Source: a virus
Virus record (IMG/VR): IMGVR_UViG_3300042506_000051
Coordinates: 1-25,550 of that record
Reading direction: 5' to 3' (one strand)
DNA: 25,550 bases
Shown here: positions 7,893 through 14,496 of the stretch, piece after piece
Position numbering within the stretch: the stretch's first letter is position 1
Layout of the letters: every line of letters starts with the position of its first letter
The notes under the pieces: model-generated
Databases searched by the model: none
What the model was told of the DNA's origin: nothing
The model's input: the letters and a program-made list of their open reading frames with translations, nothing else
Translations under genes and position numbers: made by a program

Positions 7893-8801
7893 ATGGCAAT
7901 TTCACGCGCACAACTACTTAAAGAACTTCTTCCCGGCTTAAACGCTTTGTTTGGTCTGGAGTACGCTAAATATGGTGAGGAACATAAAGAAATTTATGAA
8001 ACCGAATCTTCTGAGCGTTCTTTTGAAGAAGAGACAAAACTGTCTGGCTTCGGTCAAGCACCAGTCAAAAATGAAGGCTCAGCCATCAACTATGACAATG
8101 CACAAGAAGCATGGACCGCACGTTATACACACGAAACAATCGCGATGGGATTCTCCATCACTGAAGAAGCCGTGGAAGATAACTTGTATGACTCTTTGTC
8201 TTCGCGCTATACCAAGGCTTTGGCCCGCGGTATGGCTTACACCAAGCAGGTTAAAGCCGCTTATGTGTTGAACAACGCCTTCACTGGCGGCCCAACATAT
8301 GGCGACGGCGTGGTGCTTTGCTCCACTGCTCACCCGCTGGTATCAGGTGGTACCAACAGCAACACTCCTTCCACTGCTGCTGACTTGAATGAAACATCGT
8401 TGGAAAACGCTGTTATTCAAATCGCTGCTTGGACAGACGAGCGTGGTTTGTTGATTGCTGCTAAGCCTAGGAAACTAGTCATCCCACCCTCACTGCAATT
8501 CGTTGCTACTCGTCTGTTAGAAACCGAACTCCGCGTCGGTACTGCTGACAACGATATCAATGCGTTGAAGAACAATGGCTCGATCGCTGAAGGTTACTGC
8601 GTTAACCACTATTTGACCGACACCAATGCATGGTTCTTGACTACAGATGTACCTAACGGCCTGAAGCACTTTGTTCGTTCACCCTTGTCTAACAGCATGG
8701 ACGGCGACTTTGACACAGGTAACGTTCGCTATAAAGCTCGTGAGCGTTATAGCTTTGGCGTGTCTGACCCCTTGGGTATCTTCGGTTCACCCGGAGCTTA
8801 A
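7893..8801 (+). CDS. major capsid protein, Mu gpT-like
   Basis: A 302-aa protein with a strong ribosome site (AAGGAG) before the ATG. Length and sequence fit the Mu-like major head subunit gpT family of HK97-fold capsid proteins. The N-terminal arm contains an acidic helix (YETESSERSFEEETKLSG). A following region (YTHETIAMGFSITEEAVEDN) and the later KPRKLVIPPSLQFVATRLL segment are typical of that family. It is followed by a strong terminator, consistent with being the most abundant late product. Folding probably depends on GroEL together with the phage GroES-like protein encoded upstream, and assembly on the scaffold gene; both are inferences from order. Confidence 0.9.
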   Translation: MAISRAQLLKELLPGLNALFGLEYAKYGEEHKEIYETESSERSFEEETKLSGFGQAPVKNEGSAINYDNAQEAWTARYTHETIAMGFSITEEAVEDNLYDSLSSRYTKALARGMAYTKQVKAAYVLNNAFTGGPTYGDGVVLCSTAHPLVSGGTNSNTPSTAADLNETSLENAVIQIAAWTDERGLLIAAKPRKLVIPPSLQFVATRLLETELRVGTADNDINALKNNGSIAEGYCVNHYLTDTNAWFLTTDVPNGLKHFVRSPLSNSMDGDFDTGNVRYKARERYSFGVSDPLGIFGSPGA

Positions 8802-8821
8802 TATTTTTTAGGAAATATTTG

Positions 8822-8850
8822 AAGGGGGGCCTTGTGCCCCCTTTTCTTTT
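8822..8850 (+). terminator. intrinsic terminator after the capsid gene
   Basis: AAGGGGG (8822-8828) pairs with CCCCCTT (8837-8843) around a short loop, followed by TTCTTTT. A GC-rich stem followed by a T-run is the standard form of a rho-independent terminator. It ends 21 bases past the capsid stop and should stop or attenuate transcription of the head operon. Confidence 0.85.
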
Positions 8851-8867
8851 GTTGTATATTGCTTTTA

Positions 8868-8948
8868 ACCCGGGCTTATCCGGTGTTCTGACAGTCCCGG
8901 CTGACGACATGCAGACAGAACACCCCAACTTGCATGTAAGGAATTATC
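8868..8948 (+). ncRNA. candidate structured leader RNA with pseudoknot-forming repeats
   Basis: Between the terminator and the next start codon lie two interleaved perfect inverted repeats. P1 is GGTGTTCTG (8882-8890) with CAGAACACC (8916-8924). P2 is ACATGCA (8907-8913) with TGCATGT (8931-8937). The arms alternate P1-P2-P1'-P2', the topology of an H-type pseudoknot, and a small hairpin CAG...CTG (8892-8903) fits in the first loop. The P2 3' arm abuts the ribosome site AAGGA (8938-8942) of the gene starting at 8949, so folding could affect translation. A candidate motif named Mu-gpT-DE has been described downstream of gpT-domain capsid genes; this may be an instance, but I cannot compare it here. 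The 6-base third loop across a 9-bp stem is tight, so the stems may instead be alternatives. Confidence 0.5.
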
Positions 8949-9497
8949 ATGGCACGCACTACGTTTCAAGGCCCAGTTCGTTCATTGGGCGGCATTTATC
9001 AACAAGGCCCAGCGGCTGTTGTTGAAATCACAACAAGCACCACATTAAGCCCCGAAGCTCACGGCGGTCGCATCATTTCTGTTGGCGGTTCTTTAGCAGC
9101 AGCAGTCACTTTGACTTTGCCAGCAATCAATGTTTCAACTAACTCTGTTACATCTGGCCCCGGTCAAGACCCAAGCACAGCTAACAACGAAGGCGTTGTT
9201 TACACGATATGGGTTCCCACTACCATCTCCACAAGTTCTTTGAAGATTGGTACAACTTCTGGTTCTAGCGACTTGTACGTTGGCGCTGTGATCTCTATTG
9301 ATTCAGATACATCTGGCGCAGTTGTTGGCTTTTCTGCCAATGGTTCTTCCAATGACTTCATCAACTTAAACGGTACAACTACCGGCGGTGTTGCTGGCAC
9401 ATGGATTCAAATTGTGGCGATTGCTGCTGACAAGTACATGGTGAGCGGGAATGTTATTGGTTCCGGCACTGTTGCTACACCATTTGCAGATTCCTAA
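8949..9497 (+). CDS. beta-rich structural protein of unknown role
   Basis: A 182-aa protein starting MARTTFQGPVRSLGGIYQQG behind AAGGA (8938-8942). It is Thr/Ser/Gly/Val-rich with alternating hydrophobic residues, no cysteines, few charges and no membrane segment, typical of a beta-structured virion component. It stands alone between two intrinsic terminators and has its own structured leader, so its expression may be set separately from the capsid and connector genes. A head decoration, fibre or neck protein are all possible. I do not recognise a named family. Confidence 0.6.
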   Translation: MARTTFQGPVRSLGGIYQQGPAAVVEITTSTTLSPEAHGGRIISVGGSLAAAVTLTLPAINVSTNSVTSGPGQDPSTANNEGVVYTIWVPTTISTSSLKIGTTSGSSDLYVGAVISIDSDTSGAVVGFSANGSSNDFINLNGTTTGGVAGTWIQIVAIAADKYMVSGNVIGSGTVATPFADS

Positions 9498-9506
9498 TCA
9501 ACCCAA

Positions 9507-9526
9507 GGGGCTTCGGCCCCGTTTTT
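9507..9526 (+). terminator. intrinsic terminator with UUCG tetraloop
   Basis: GGGGC (9507-9511), TTCG, GCCCC (9516-9520), then GTTTTT. A C(UUCG)G-capped five-pair GC stem followed by a T-run is a compact, very stable terminator. It lies 10 bases after the stop at 9497. The next start codon follows only 14 bases later, so downstream genes must rely on read-through or on a promoter inside the preceding gene. Confidence 0.85.
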
Positions 9527-9540
9527 AAAGGAGATTGATT

Positions 9541-10056
9541 ATGATGCAAACAGACGTTAAACAAGGGCATTTAAACCAAAGTGGTTTTTTTGTTCTTGGA
9601 CGAAATCGCGTTAAAGGCATTTCGTTTTTTGGTTCTGGCACGGATGGCACTGTCGTGTTGTTTGATACAGCTTCTGTTCCAGTAACTTCTAGCGTTACAT
9701 ACGCTCGTTCTGGTACAACTGTAACGGTAACAAAAACTGCTCACGGCCTGTCTACGGGCAATGTTGTTGGTATTCACTTTGACAGCAATACAAGTCAGTC
9801 TGCAACAGATGGCAACTATGTTATCACTGTTGCTTCGTCAAGCACATTTACGCTAACAGACATTAACACCGGAACAATCACTTCTACTGCGGCTTCGTAT
9901 GTAAGTGGCGGTGGTCGGTGGCTGATGACTTACGAAATAGACGGCACTGATACTTTTAGTAACGCACCGTTTATTCCGGGCGAAGGTGTTCTGGCGGTCA
10001 ACGGCATTTATGCACTGATGACCAACATCGATTCGGTGCAGATTTATTATGGCTAA
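9541..10056 (+). CDS. virion protein with FCCH-like beta domain
   Basis: A 171-aa protein. The start is taken at the ATG at 9541, preceded by AAAGGAG (9527-9533); the next codon is also ATG, and an in-frame TTG six bases earlier is disfavoured. Residues ~51-115 form a beta-rich unit (SGTTVTVTKTAHGLSTGNVV and a later FTLTD) resembling the FCCH-like domain found in many phage tail and fibre proteins. The N-terminus, GFFVLGRNRVKGISFFGSGT, and the C-terminus, ALMTNIDSVQIYYG, look like strands of a small beta protein. Its stop overlaps the next start by eight bases. Likely a minor virion component; exact place unknown. Confidence 0.6.
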   Translation: MMQTDVKQGHLNQSGFFVLGRNRVKGISFFGSGTDGTVVLFDTASVPVTSSVTYARSGTTVTVTKTAHGLSTGNVVGIHFDSNTSQSATDGNYVITVASSSTFTLTDINTGTITSTAASYVSGGGRWLMTYEIDGTDTFSNAPFIPGEGVLAVNGIYALMTNIDSVQIYYG

Positions 10057-10294
10057 GAGTCCAGCATGGCAGAGGAAAGAAGGCAAGTCCGAGAAGGGCG
10101 GCTTGAACGCCAAGGGTCGGGCCTCCGCGAAAGCGCAAGGTATGAACTTGAAACCTCCCCAGCCAGAAGGCGGCTCCCGGCGAGACTCTTTCTGTGCGAG
10201 GATGGGCGGGATGAAAAAGAAGCTAACCTCTGCCAAGACCGCCAACGATCCGGACTCACGTATTAACAAGGCATTGAGGGCATGGAATTGTTAG
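10049..10294 (+). CDS. small basic conserved phage protein (DUF6321-like)
   Basis: An 81-aa, Lys/Arg-rich protein. The sequence MAKSPAWQRKEGKSEKGGLN, followed by AKGRASAKAQG, SFCARMGGMKKKLTSAKTA and a final SRINKALRAWNC, is a pattern I recognise from many aquatic phages as a domain of unknown function (DUF6321, from memory). Two cysteines (the one in SFCARM and the C-terminal residue) and a net positive charge stand out. It overlaps genes on both sides, pointing to coupled translation within the connector region. Nucleic-acid contact would fit the charge but is unproven. Confidence 0.75.
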   Translation: MAKSPAWQRKEGKSEKGGLNAKGRASAKAQGMNLKPPQPEGGSRRDSFCARMGGMKKKLTSAKTANDPDSRINKALRAWNC

Positions 10295-10530
10295 ATATAA
10301 ACACCGTTTGGCTATCCTCAATATCACTGTTAATTGCAGTGTTAGCGTATATAGCCAATGAAAAGTTCAGAGAACTGGCTCGTGTCACGATCCTGTTAAA
10401 CAAAACACGCGAGGAGGTTGCCCGTGATAACGTTACTCAAGCAGAAATTGACAGAATTACTAACCACATTGACCAACGCTTTAACAAGCTTGAAGCAAAA
10501 ATTGACCAGCTTCTTCAAGCGGGGAAATGA
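10282..10530 (+). CDS. small membrane protein with coiled-coil tail
   Basis: An 82-aa protein with one clear hydrophobic segment at about 9-25 (VWLSSISLLIAVLAYIA), then a charged helical tail with heptad-like spacing (IDRITNHIDQRFNKLEAKID). It overlaps the previous gene by 13 bases and the next by 4. A single N-terminal membrane span followed by a cytoplasmic coiled coil is seen in several small phage proteins, including some holin-associated or ejection-related ones, but nothing here singles out a role. It is far from the lysis genes at the other end of the window, so I do not call it a holin. Confidence 0.6.
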   Translation: MELLDINTVWLSSISLLIAVLAYIANEKFRELARVTILLNKTREEVARDNVTQAEIDRITNHIDQRFNKLEAKIDQLLQAGK

Positions 10531-10856
10531 TGCCGAGCACAAGTAAGAAGCAACATAATTTCATGGCAGCGGTGGCTAACAACCCAGCGTTTGCTAAGAA
10601 AGCAGGCGTCCCACAGTCTGTGGGTAAAGATTTTAACAATGCCGATAAAGGCAAAACTTTTAAACAAGGTGGCGATATGAAAAAGATGAATATGGGTGGA
10701 TATTCCAGCGGCGGCGCGGCTAAAACCAAAAAAATGGCTGGTGGCGGTATGACATCAATGGGCAAAGTAAAAACTGGCAAAACACCAGACGGTGTTGCTG
10801 TTAAAGGCAAAACCAAAGGCAAAATGATCACCATGAAAAATGGCGGCAAGTGTTAA
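10527..10856 (+). CDS. small basic protein with SKKQ-type N-terminus and C-terminal KGKTKG tag
   Basis: A 109-aa protein with pI clearly basic. The N-terminal half (SKKQHNFMAAVANNPAFAKK, then GVPQSVGKDF) resembles short phage proteins with an SK-Q-FM motif, distantly like DUF3008. The second half is Gly/Lys/Met-rich and low in complexity. It ends ADG-like (TPDGVAVKGKTKGKM) followed by MKNGGKC. That tail recurs in two neighbouring genes, at 10871 and 11544, so the module seems shared. A terminal cysteine is unusual. The start ATG overlaps the preceding stop; a second ATG follows immediately. Role unknown, possibly virion-associated. Confidence 0.65.
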   Translation: MMPSTSKKQHNFMAAVANNPAFAKKAGVPQSVGKDFNNADKGKTFKQGGDMKKMNMGGYSSGGAAKTKKMAGGGMTSMGKVKTGKTPDGVAVKGKTKGKMITMKNGGKC

Positions 10857-10870
10857 TTTAAGGGGCTATC

Positions 10871-11533
10871 ATGGCTATTAAAACTGGTGAAGACACAGAA
10901 CCGCTAGCAGACCCTGAAGATAAAAGGTCGTTTTTTGACCGTTTAAAATCTGATGTGTCTAGGATAACAGCGGGGAACATTGACGACCCAAAGTCTGAGG
11001 CGTATAAAAAATATGGCGCTGGGGCAAATCAACTAACACCACGCAAAGTAAGTATTGGCGATGCGGAGTATGAAGATAACAGGCTTAAAAAACGCGCGAT
11101 GGAACGAAGCCGCGTAATGCAGCAAGATATTTCGGCGGGGACTGATTTTATTGATAGACCTCAAGATGAAGGTTACAGACCTTATATTTCACCAAGAGAT
11201 CGTGCTGTAGCAGAAGGTGAAAAAGACGCAGGTAAGATTATTGAGAATACCGGCCCTAGAAAAAAACCTGTTGCGGAAAAGCCACGCATTGTTTCTAAGA
11301 AAGAATTGGAAGATTCTGGCTTTGATAACTTACGTGATTATTTAAACGACCAGAAAGGCTTGCGCCGCAAACCTTCTGACAAACACGCCGAAGCGCGTAA
11401 GAATCTTAGTTCCGGTAAGAAAAACATTGACGAAGGCGGTAAGCCTTACCGTTCCGGCGGTTCAGTTTCTTCCGCTTCTAAACGTGCTGATGGCATCGCC
11501 CAACGCGGTAAAACCCGCGGCAGAATGTACTAA
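10871..11533 (+). CDS. basic low-complexity protein with C-terminal RADG/GKTRG tag
   Basis: A 220-aa hydrophilic protein preceded by AAGGGG. It is rich in Lys, Arg, Asp and Glu throughout, with no hydrophobic core longer than a few residues, so it is probably extended or helical rather than globular. A segment YRPYISPRDRAVAEGEKDAG and a later SGFDNLRDYLNDQKGLRRKP are the only ordered-looking parts. It ends GGSVSSASKRADGIAQRGKT, then RGRMY, matching the tag of the adjacent small basic proteins. No known domain recognised. An internal head protein that travels with the DNA is a possibility from charge and place only. Confidence 0.6.
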   Translation: MAIKTGEDTEPLADPEDKRSFFDRLKSDVSRITAGNIDDPKSEAYKKYGAGANQLTPRKVSIGDAEYEDNRLKKRAMERSRVMQQDISAGTDFIDRPQDEGYRPYISPRDRAVAEGEKDAGKIIENTGPRKKPVAEKPRIVSKKELEDSGFDNLRDYLNDQKGLRRKPSDKHAEARKNLSSGKKNIDEGGKPYRSGGSVSSASKRADGIAQRGKTRGRMY

Positions 11534-11543
11534 GGAGAATTTT

Positions 11544-11798
11544 ATGAGCCCAGCAGAAAAAGCAGCACGGGAAGAAATGGCCGACCGTAAGATGAATACG
11601 GCCACTGAAAAGGCTTACTCTAAGTCTTTGACCAACACCGAATACGCGCCTGAAAAGAAAGACCCACGCGACGCTGTTCGCGGCCAGCGTGGTTATGCTA
11701 AAGGTGGTATGACGGCTTCTAGCCGCGCTGATGGTTGCTGTACTAAAGGCAAGACCAAGGGCACTATGGTTACGATGAAATCTGGCGGGATGTGCTGA
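11544..11798 (+). CDS. small basic protein with C-terminal RADG/KGKTKG tag
   Basis: An 84-aa protein. The start ATG at 11544 has AAGGAG (11532-11537) overlapping the previous stop; a longer reading from 11427 has no such site and lies inside the upstream gene. The N-terminal half is charged and helical (PAEKAAREEMADRKMNTATE). Then come YAKGGMTASSRADGCCTKGK, TKGTMVTM and a final KSGGMC. The last ~25 residues align closely with the tail of the protein at 10527, although the codons differ, implying selection on the peptide. Three cysteines are all in the tail. Function unknown. Confidence 0.65.
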   Translation: MSPAEKAAREEMADRKMNTATEKAYSKSLTNTEYAPEKKDPRDAVRGQRGYAKGGMTASSRADGCCTKGKTKGTMVTMKSGGMC

Positions 11799-11799
11799 C

Positions 11800-12054
11800 A
11801 TGATCGCCAGTCGCGGTATGGGTGACATCATGCCTTCCAAGATGCCCAAGGCAGTGAAGAAGGCTCGCCGAGACGATACTGATTTTACTCAGTACGCTAA
11901 AGGCGGCGAAGTTTGGGATAAGCCAAGACCCGAAGGTTTAGGTAAACCCAAAAAACTTGATCCCGCAAAGAAAGCTAAAGCAAAAGCTATGGCTAAAGCA
12001 GCAGGTCGCCCGTACCCAAATTTAGTTGACAACATGAGAGCGGCTAAGAAATGA
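11800..12054 (+). CDS. small basic protein with AKGG motif
   Basis: An 84-aa Lys/Ala-rich protein. The most upstream ATG (11800) is used, but ATGs at 11818 and 11830 are equally plausible because none has a strong ribosome site. The middle has QYAKGGEVWDKPRPEGLGKP, sharing the AKGG step with the proteins at 11544 and 13371. The C-terminal half is a run of Lys/Ala repeats (AKKAKAKAMAKAAGRPYPNL) ending VDNMRAAKK, a segment I have seen at the end of other phage proteins. Its stop overlaps the next start by four bases. Charge suggests nucleic-acid or capsid-wall contact; not shown. Confidence 0.6.
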   Translation: MIASRGMGDIMPSKMPKAVKKARRDDTDFTQYAKGGEVWDKPRPEGLGKPKKLDPAKKAKAKAMAKAAGRPYPNLVDNMRAAKK

Positions 12055-12977
12055 CCACTACCGGCTCAACCCTCTTCAATATGGACTTCACGGAGATTGC
12101 CGAGGAAGCGTGGGAGCGGGCGGGTCGGGAGATGCGTTCAGGTTACGACTTGCGGACAGCTCGTCGTTCTATGAACCTGATGACTATTGAGTGGCAGAAC
12201 AAGGGCATCAACATGTGGACCATGGAGCAGGGTGTTATTACGCTTGTTCCCGGTCTAGCAACGTATGCGTTACCTACAGACACCATTGATTTGTTAGAAC
12301 ACGTTATTCGCACTGGGCAGAATACAGCTTCTACTCAAGCTGACCTAACTATTACACGTATTAGTGTTTCTACTTATGCGACCATTCCAAACAAATTACA
12401 GCAAGCTCGTCCAATCCAAGTTTGGGTTCAGAGGCTTTCTGGCGAAACTAACCCAACGACTGCGGTCTTGGATGGAGCCATCACCTCCACGGCAACGACG
12501 ATCACGCTTAACACGGTGGTTGGACTAGCTGGATCAGGTTTTATTCGCCTTGGCACAGAAGATATTTACTACACATACGTATCAGGGAATACCCTAAGTG
12601 GTGTATTCCGTGGTCAGAATAATACAACAGCCGCTGCACAAGCCGACGGGACTGCGGTTTTTGTCCCACAACTTCCGGCTGTGACCGTGTGGCCCACACC
12701 TGATAACTCTACTACCTATCAGTTTGTGTATTACCGACTGCGTAGGGTGCAAGATGCTGGCGCGGGTTCCGCTACAGCAGATATGAACTTTCGCTTTTTG
12801 CCGTGTCTTGTGGCTGGATTGGCGTACCACATTGCTGTCAAAGTTCCTGAGCTAATGCCGCGTATTCAAATGCTCAAACAGATTTACGATGAAACCTTTG
12901 AGATTGCCGCTGGTGAAGACCGAGAGAAAGCAGCAATTAGGTTTGTTCCTCGTCAGATGTTTATTGGGTCAACGTAA
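12051..12977 (+). CDS. head-tail adaptor-like protein (P22 gp4-type candidate)
   Basis: A 308-aa protein. The N-terminal half is helical (FTEIAEEAWERAGREMRSGY, DLRTARRSMNLMTIEWQNKG) followed by LVPGLATYALPTDTIDLLEH, a layout shared by podoviral adaptor proteins that bind under the portal and stabilise packaged DNA. A beta-rich insertion (about 140-205: ATTITLNTVVGLAGSGFIRL ... SGNTLSGVFRGQ) resembles a unit found in tail-fibre proteins. The C-terminal helix VPELMPRIQMLKQIYDETFE closes the fold. It overlaps neighbours by 4 bases and 1 base. The gp4-like role is inferred from architecture and place; another neck protein of this class is possible. Confidence 0.65.
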   Translation: MTTTGSTLFNMDFTEIAEEAWERAGREMRSGYDLRTARRSMNLMTIEWQNKGINMWTMEQGVITLVPGLATYALPTDTIDLLEHVIRTGQNTASTQADLTITRISVSTYATIPNKLQQARPIQVWVQRLSGETNPTTAVLDGAITSTATTITLNTVVGLAGSGFIRLGTEDIYYTYVSGNTLSGVFRGQNNTTAAAQADGTAVFVPQLPAVTVWPTPDNSTTYQFVYYRLRRVQDAGAGSATADMNFRFLPCLVAGLAYHIAVKVPELMPRIQMLKQIYDETFEIAAGEDREKAAIRFVPRQMFIGST

Positions 12978-13360
12978 TGGGTAATCGATACGCATCAGGC
13001 AAGATAGCGATTGCTGAATGTGATCGTTGTGGGCAGCAGTACAAATTAAAACAGCTTAAGACTGAGATCATTAAGCAGCGTCTGTATCAACTGTTAGTTT
13101 GCCCTGAGTGTTGGGACCCAGACCAGCCGCAGTTAATGCTAGGTACGTTCCCTGTAGATGATCCACAAGCATTACGTAATCCTCGTAGGGATACAACGTA
13201 TGTAACTTCTGGTGTTAACTCTGCTGGAAATTTATCTGGTGGATCGCGTGATATTCAGTGGGGCTGGAACCCAGTAGGTGGGTCTAGTTTAAATGATGCA
13301 GGATTGACACCGAATTACTTGGTGGCAACGACATTTGTTGGTACAGTAACGATATCTTAA
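12977..13360 (+). CDS. zinc-ribbon protein of the connector region
   Basis: A 127-aa protein with CDRC (C15, C18) and CPEC (C42, C45), a four-cysteine zinc ribbon in the first 50 residues. The remainder is Gly/Ser/Asn-rich and disordered-looking (about 75-115), ending in a short beta-like VATTFVGTVTIS. Proteins with this ribbon next to adaptor genes are common in podoviruses of aquatic metagenomes, but I know no function. Its start ATG shares one base with the previous stop, so it is probably translationally coupled to the adaptor gene. A structural or DNA-contact role is possible. Confidence 0.7.
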   Translation: MGNRYASGKIAIAECDRCGQQYKLKQLKTEIIKQRLYQLLVCPECWDPDQPQLMLGTFPVDDPQALRNPRRDTTYVTSGVNSAGNLSGGSRDIQWGWNPVGGSSLNDAGLTPNYLVATTFVGTVTIS

Positions 13361-13370
13361 GGAGCTTAAA

Positions 13371-13550
13371 ATGAACAAAGCGGATTTAAAACAAGACAAG
13401 AAGATGATGGCTGGAGCCGTGCATAAACACGAAAAAAAGCTGCATCCCGGTAAGCCTATGACTAAACTTGCTAAAGGCGGTAAAACCAACGCCAATATGA
13501 AGTCTATGGGTCGTGGTATGGCAAAAGTTGTTAATCAGCGTGGAGGTTAA
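13371..13550 (+). CDS. 59-aa basic Lys/Gly-rich protein
   Basis: A short gene with a good ribosome site, AAGGAG (13359-13364), overlapping the previous stop. The product begins MNKADLKQDKKMMAGAVHKH and continues with LAKGGKTNANMKSMGRGMAK to a final VVNQRGG. It is strongly basic, has no cysteine and shares the AKGG step with neighbours at 11544 and 11800. The next gene starts two bases after its stop and uses GGAGG inside its last codons as ribosome site, supporting real translation. Function unknown; it belongs to the cluster of small basic proteins in this region. Confidence 0.65.
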   Translation: MNKADLKQDKKMMAGAVHKHEKKLHPGKPMTKLAKGGKTNANMKSMGRGMAKVVNQRGG

Positions 13551-13552
13551 TC

Positions 13553-13816
13553 ATGGCTACATTTAGTAAAAAAATGATGGGTAAAGAAGTTGGCGATGCT
13601 AAGGTCTATGCCACACCCCATACCATGACCGGTAAAGTTGTTAAAGTTTCTACTAACCCTGGTTCTGGTCCTGATCGCAGTGATGCTGGCACAGTTAATA
13701 TGTCCGTAGGTAATATTTCCCGTTATCCAGCGCCAGCAGCTAAGACAACTGGTATCAAAATTCGTGGTACCGGCGCAGCGACCAAAGGCGTAATGGCCCG
13801 TGGCCCGATGGCATAA
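13553..13816 (+). CDS. small basic protein ending RGTGAATKG...ARGPMA
   Basis: An 87-aa protein with GGAGG (13542-13546) before the ATG. The first half has KKMMGKEVGDAKVYATPHTM and TGKVVKVSTNPGSG. The end, GIKIRGTGAATKGVMARGPM plus a final Ala, is a motif I have seen at the C-terminus of small proteins in other environmental phages. It is basic and low in aromatic residues, without cysteines. Like its neighbours, it is likely flexible. Position between a zinc-ribbon protein and an adaptor suggests a virion or assembly role; the specific one is unknown. Confidence 0.65.
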   Translation: MATFSKKMMGKEVGDAKVYATPHTMTGKVVKVSTNPGSGPDRSDAGTVNMSVGNISRYPAPAAKTTGIKIRGTGAATKGVMARGPMA

Positions 13817-13826
13817 GGTTTACACA

Positions 13827-14495
13827 ATGGCAATGACTTACGCTCAACTTGTAGCTGCGGTAACGGATTACACGCAGAACACGTTTGAAACGACCTCAAT
13901 CAATGTAATGATTAAGCAGGCGGAGCAACGCATCTATAACACGGTGCAGATTGCCAACTTGCGTAAGAACGTGACGGGCGTATTAGCTACGGGTAATAAG
14001 TACTTGGCCTGTCCAGAAGACTTTTTGTCAACGTATAGCCTTGCCGTGTATCCAGCCGCAGGCACGGGTGACTACCTTTACCTGCTTAACAAGGATGTGA
14101 ACTTCATGCGTGATGCATATCCTAACCCTGCAACTACGGGAAAGCCTAAGCATTACGCCATCTTTGGCCCACAGTCAGCCAACGTCAATGAGTTGTCGTT
14201 CATCCTTGGCCCAACGCCAGATGCCAACTACAACGCAGAACTGCACTACTTCTATATCCCCGAGTCTATTGTCACTGCTAATACGTCATGGTTAGGCGAC
14301 AATTTTGATTCAGCTTTGTTATATGGAACGTTAAGCGAAGCGGGTACGTACATGAAAAGCGCCCCCGAAGATGGTATGTACAAGCTCTATCAGGAACGTT
14401 ATGTACAAGCAATTGCTTTGCTTAAAAACCTCGGCGACGGAAAACAGCGCGCTGACGCATACCGCGACGGTCAAATACGAGTGGCGGTGTCTTGA
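13827..14495 (+). CDS. adaptor-like connector protein (SU10-adaptor type candidate)
   Basis: A 222-aa protein. The ATG at 13827 is preferred over an in-frame ATG at 13800, which lies inside the previous gene. It begins MAMTYAQLVAAVTDYTQNTF and goes on to INVMIKQAEQRIYNTVQIAN, a helical start typical of connector proteins that bind portal rings (phage SU10 adaptor, T7 gp11-like). The middle is beta-rich with PEDFLSTYSLAVYP, KPKHYAIFGP and FILGPTP. The C-terminus is helical (MYKLYQERYVQAIALLKNLG). Likely part of the neck. Assignment to that family is from pattern memory and order, not alignment. Confidence 0.65.
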   Translation: MAMTYAQLVAAVTDYTQNTFETTSINVMIKQAEQRIYNTVQIANLRKNVTGVLATGNKYLACPEDFLSTYSLAVYPAAGTGDYLYLLNKDVNFMRDAYPNPATTGKPKHYAIFGPQSANVNELSFILGPTPDANYNAELHYFYIPESIVTANTSWLGDNFDSALLYGTLSEAGTYMKSAPEDGMYKLYQERYVQAIALLKNLGDGKQRADAYRDGQIRVAVS

Positions 14496-14496
14496 T

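Noticed and set aside
8819-9025. A + strand frame starting TTG across the terminator and leader RNA
   Set aside because: It begins inside the terminator stem, lacks a ribosome site and ends inside the gene at 8949 in another frame.
10282-10530. Holin call for the small membrane protein
   Set aside because: One span with a coiled coil is compatible but not specific, and the lysis genes lie 13 kb away with a better holin candidate.
11427-11543. Upstream extension of the gene at 11544
   Set aside because: The extension lies in the preceding basic-protein gene and has no ribosome site; AAGGAG precedes 11544.
14371-14496. Upstream extension of the HNH gene
   Set aside because: It overlaps the adaptor gene by 125 bases and encodes a sequence without family character; the zinc-site MKQCSACK start at 14497 is natural.
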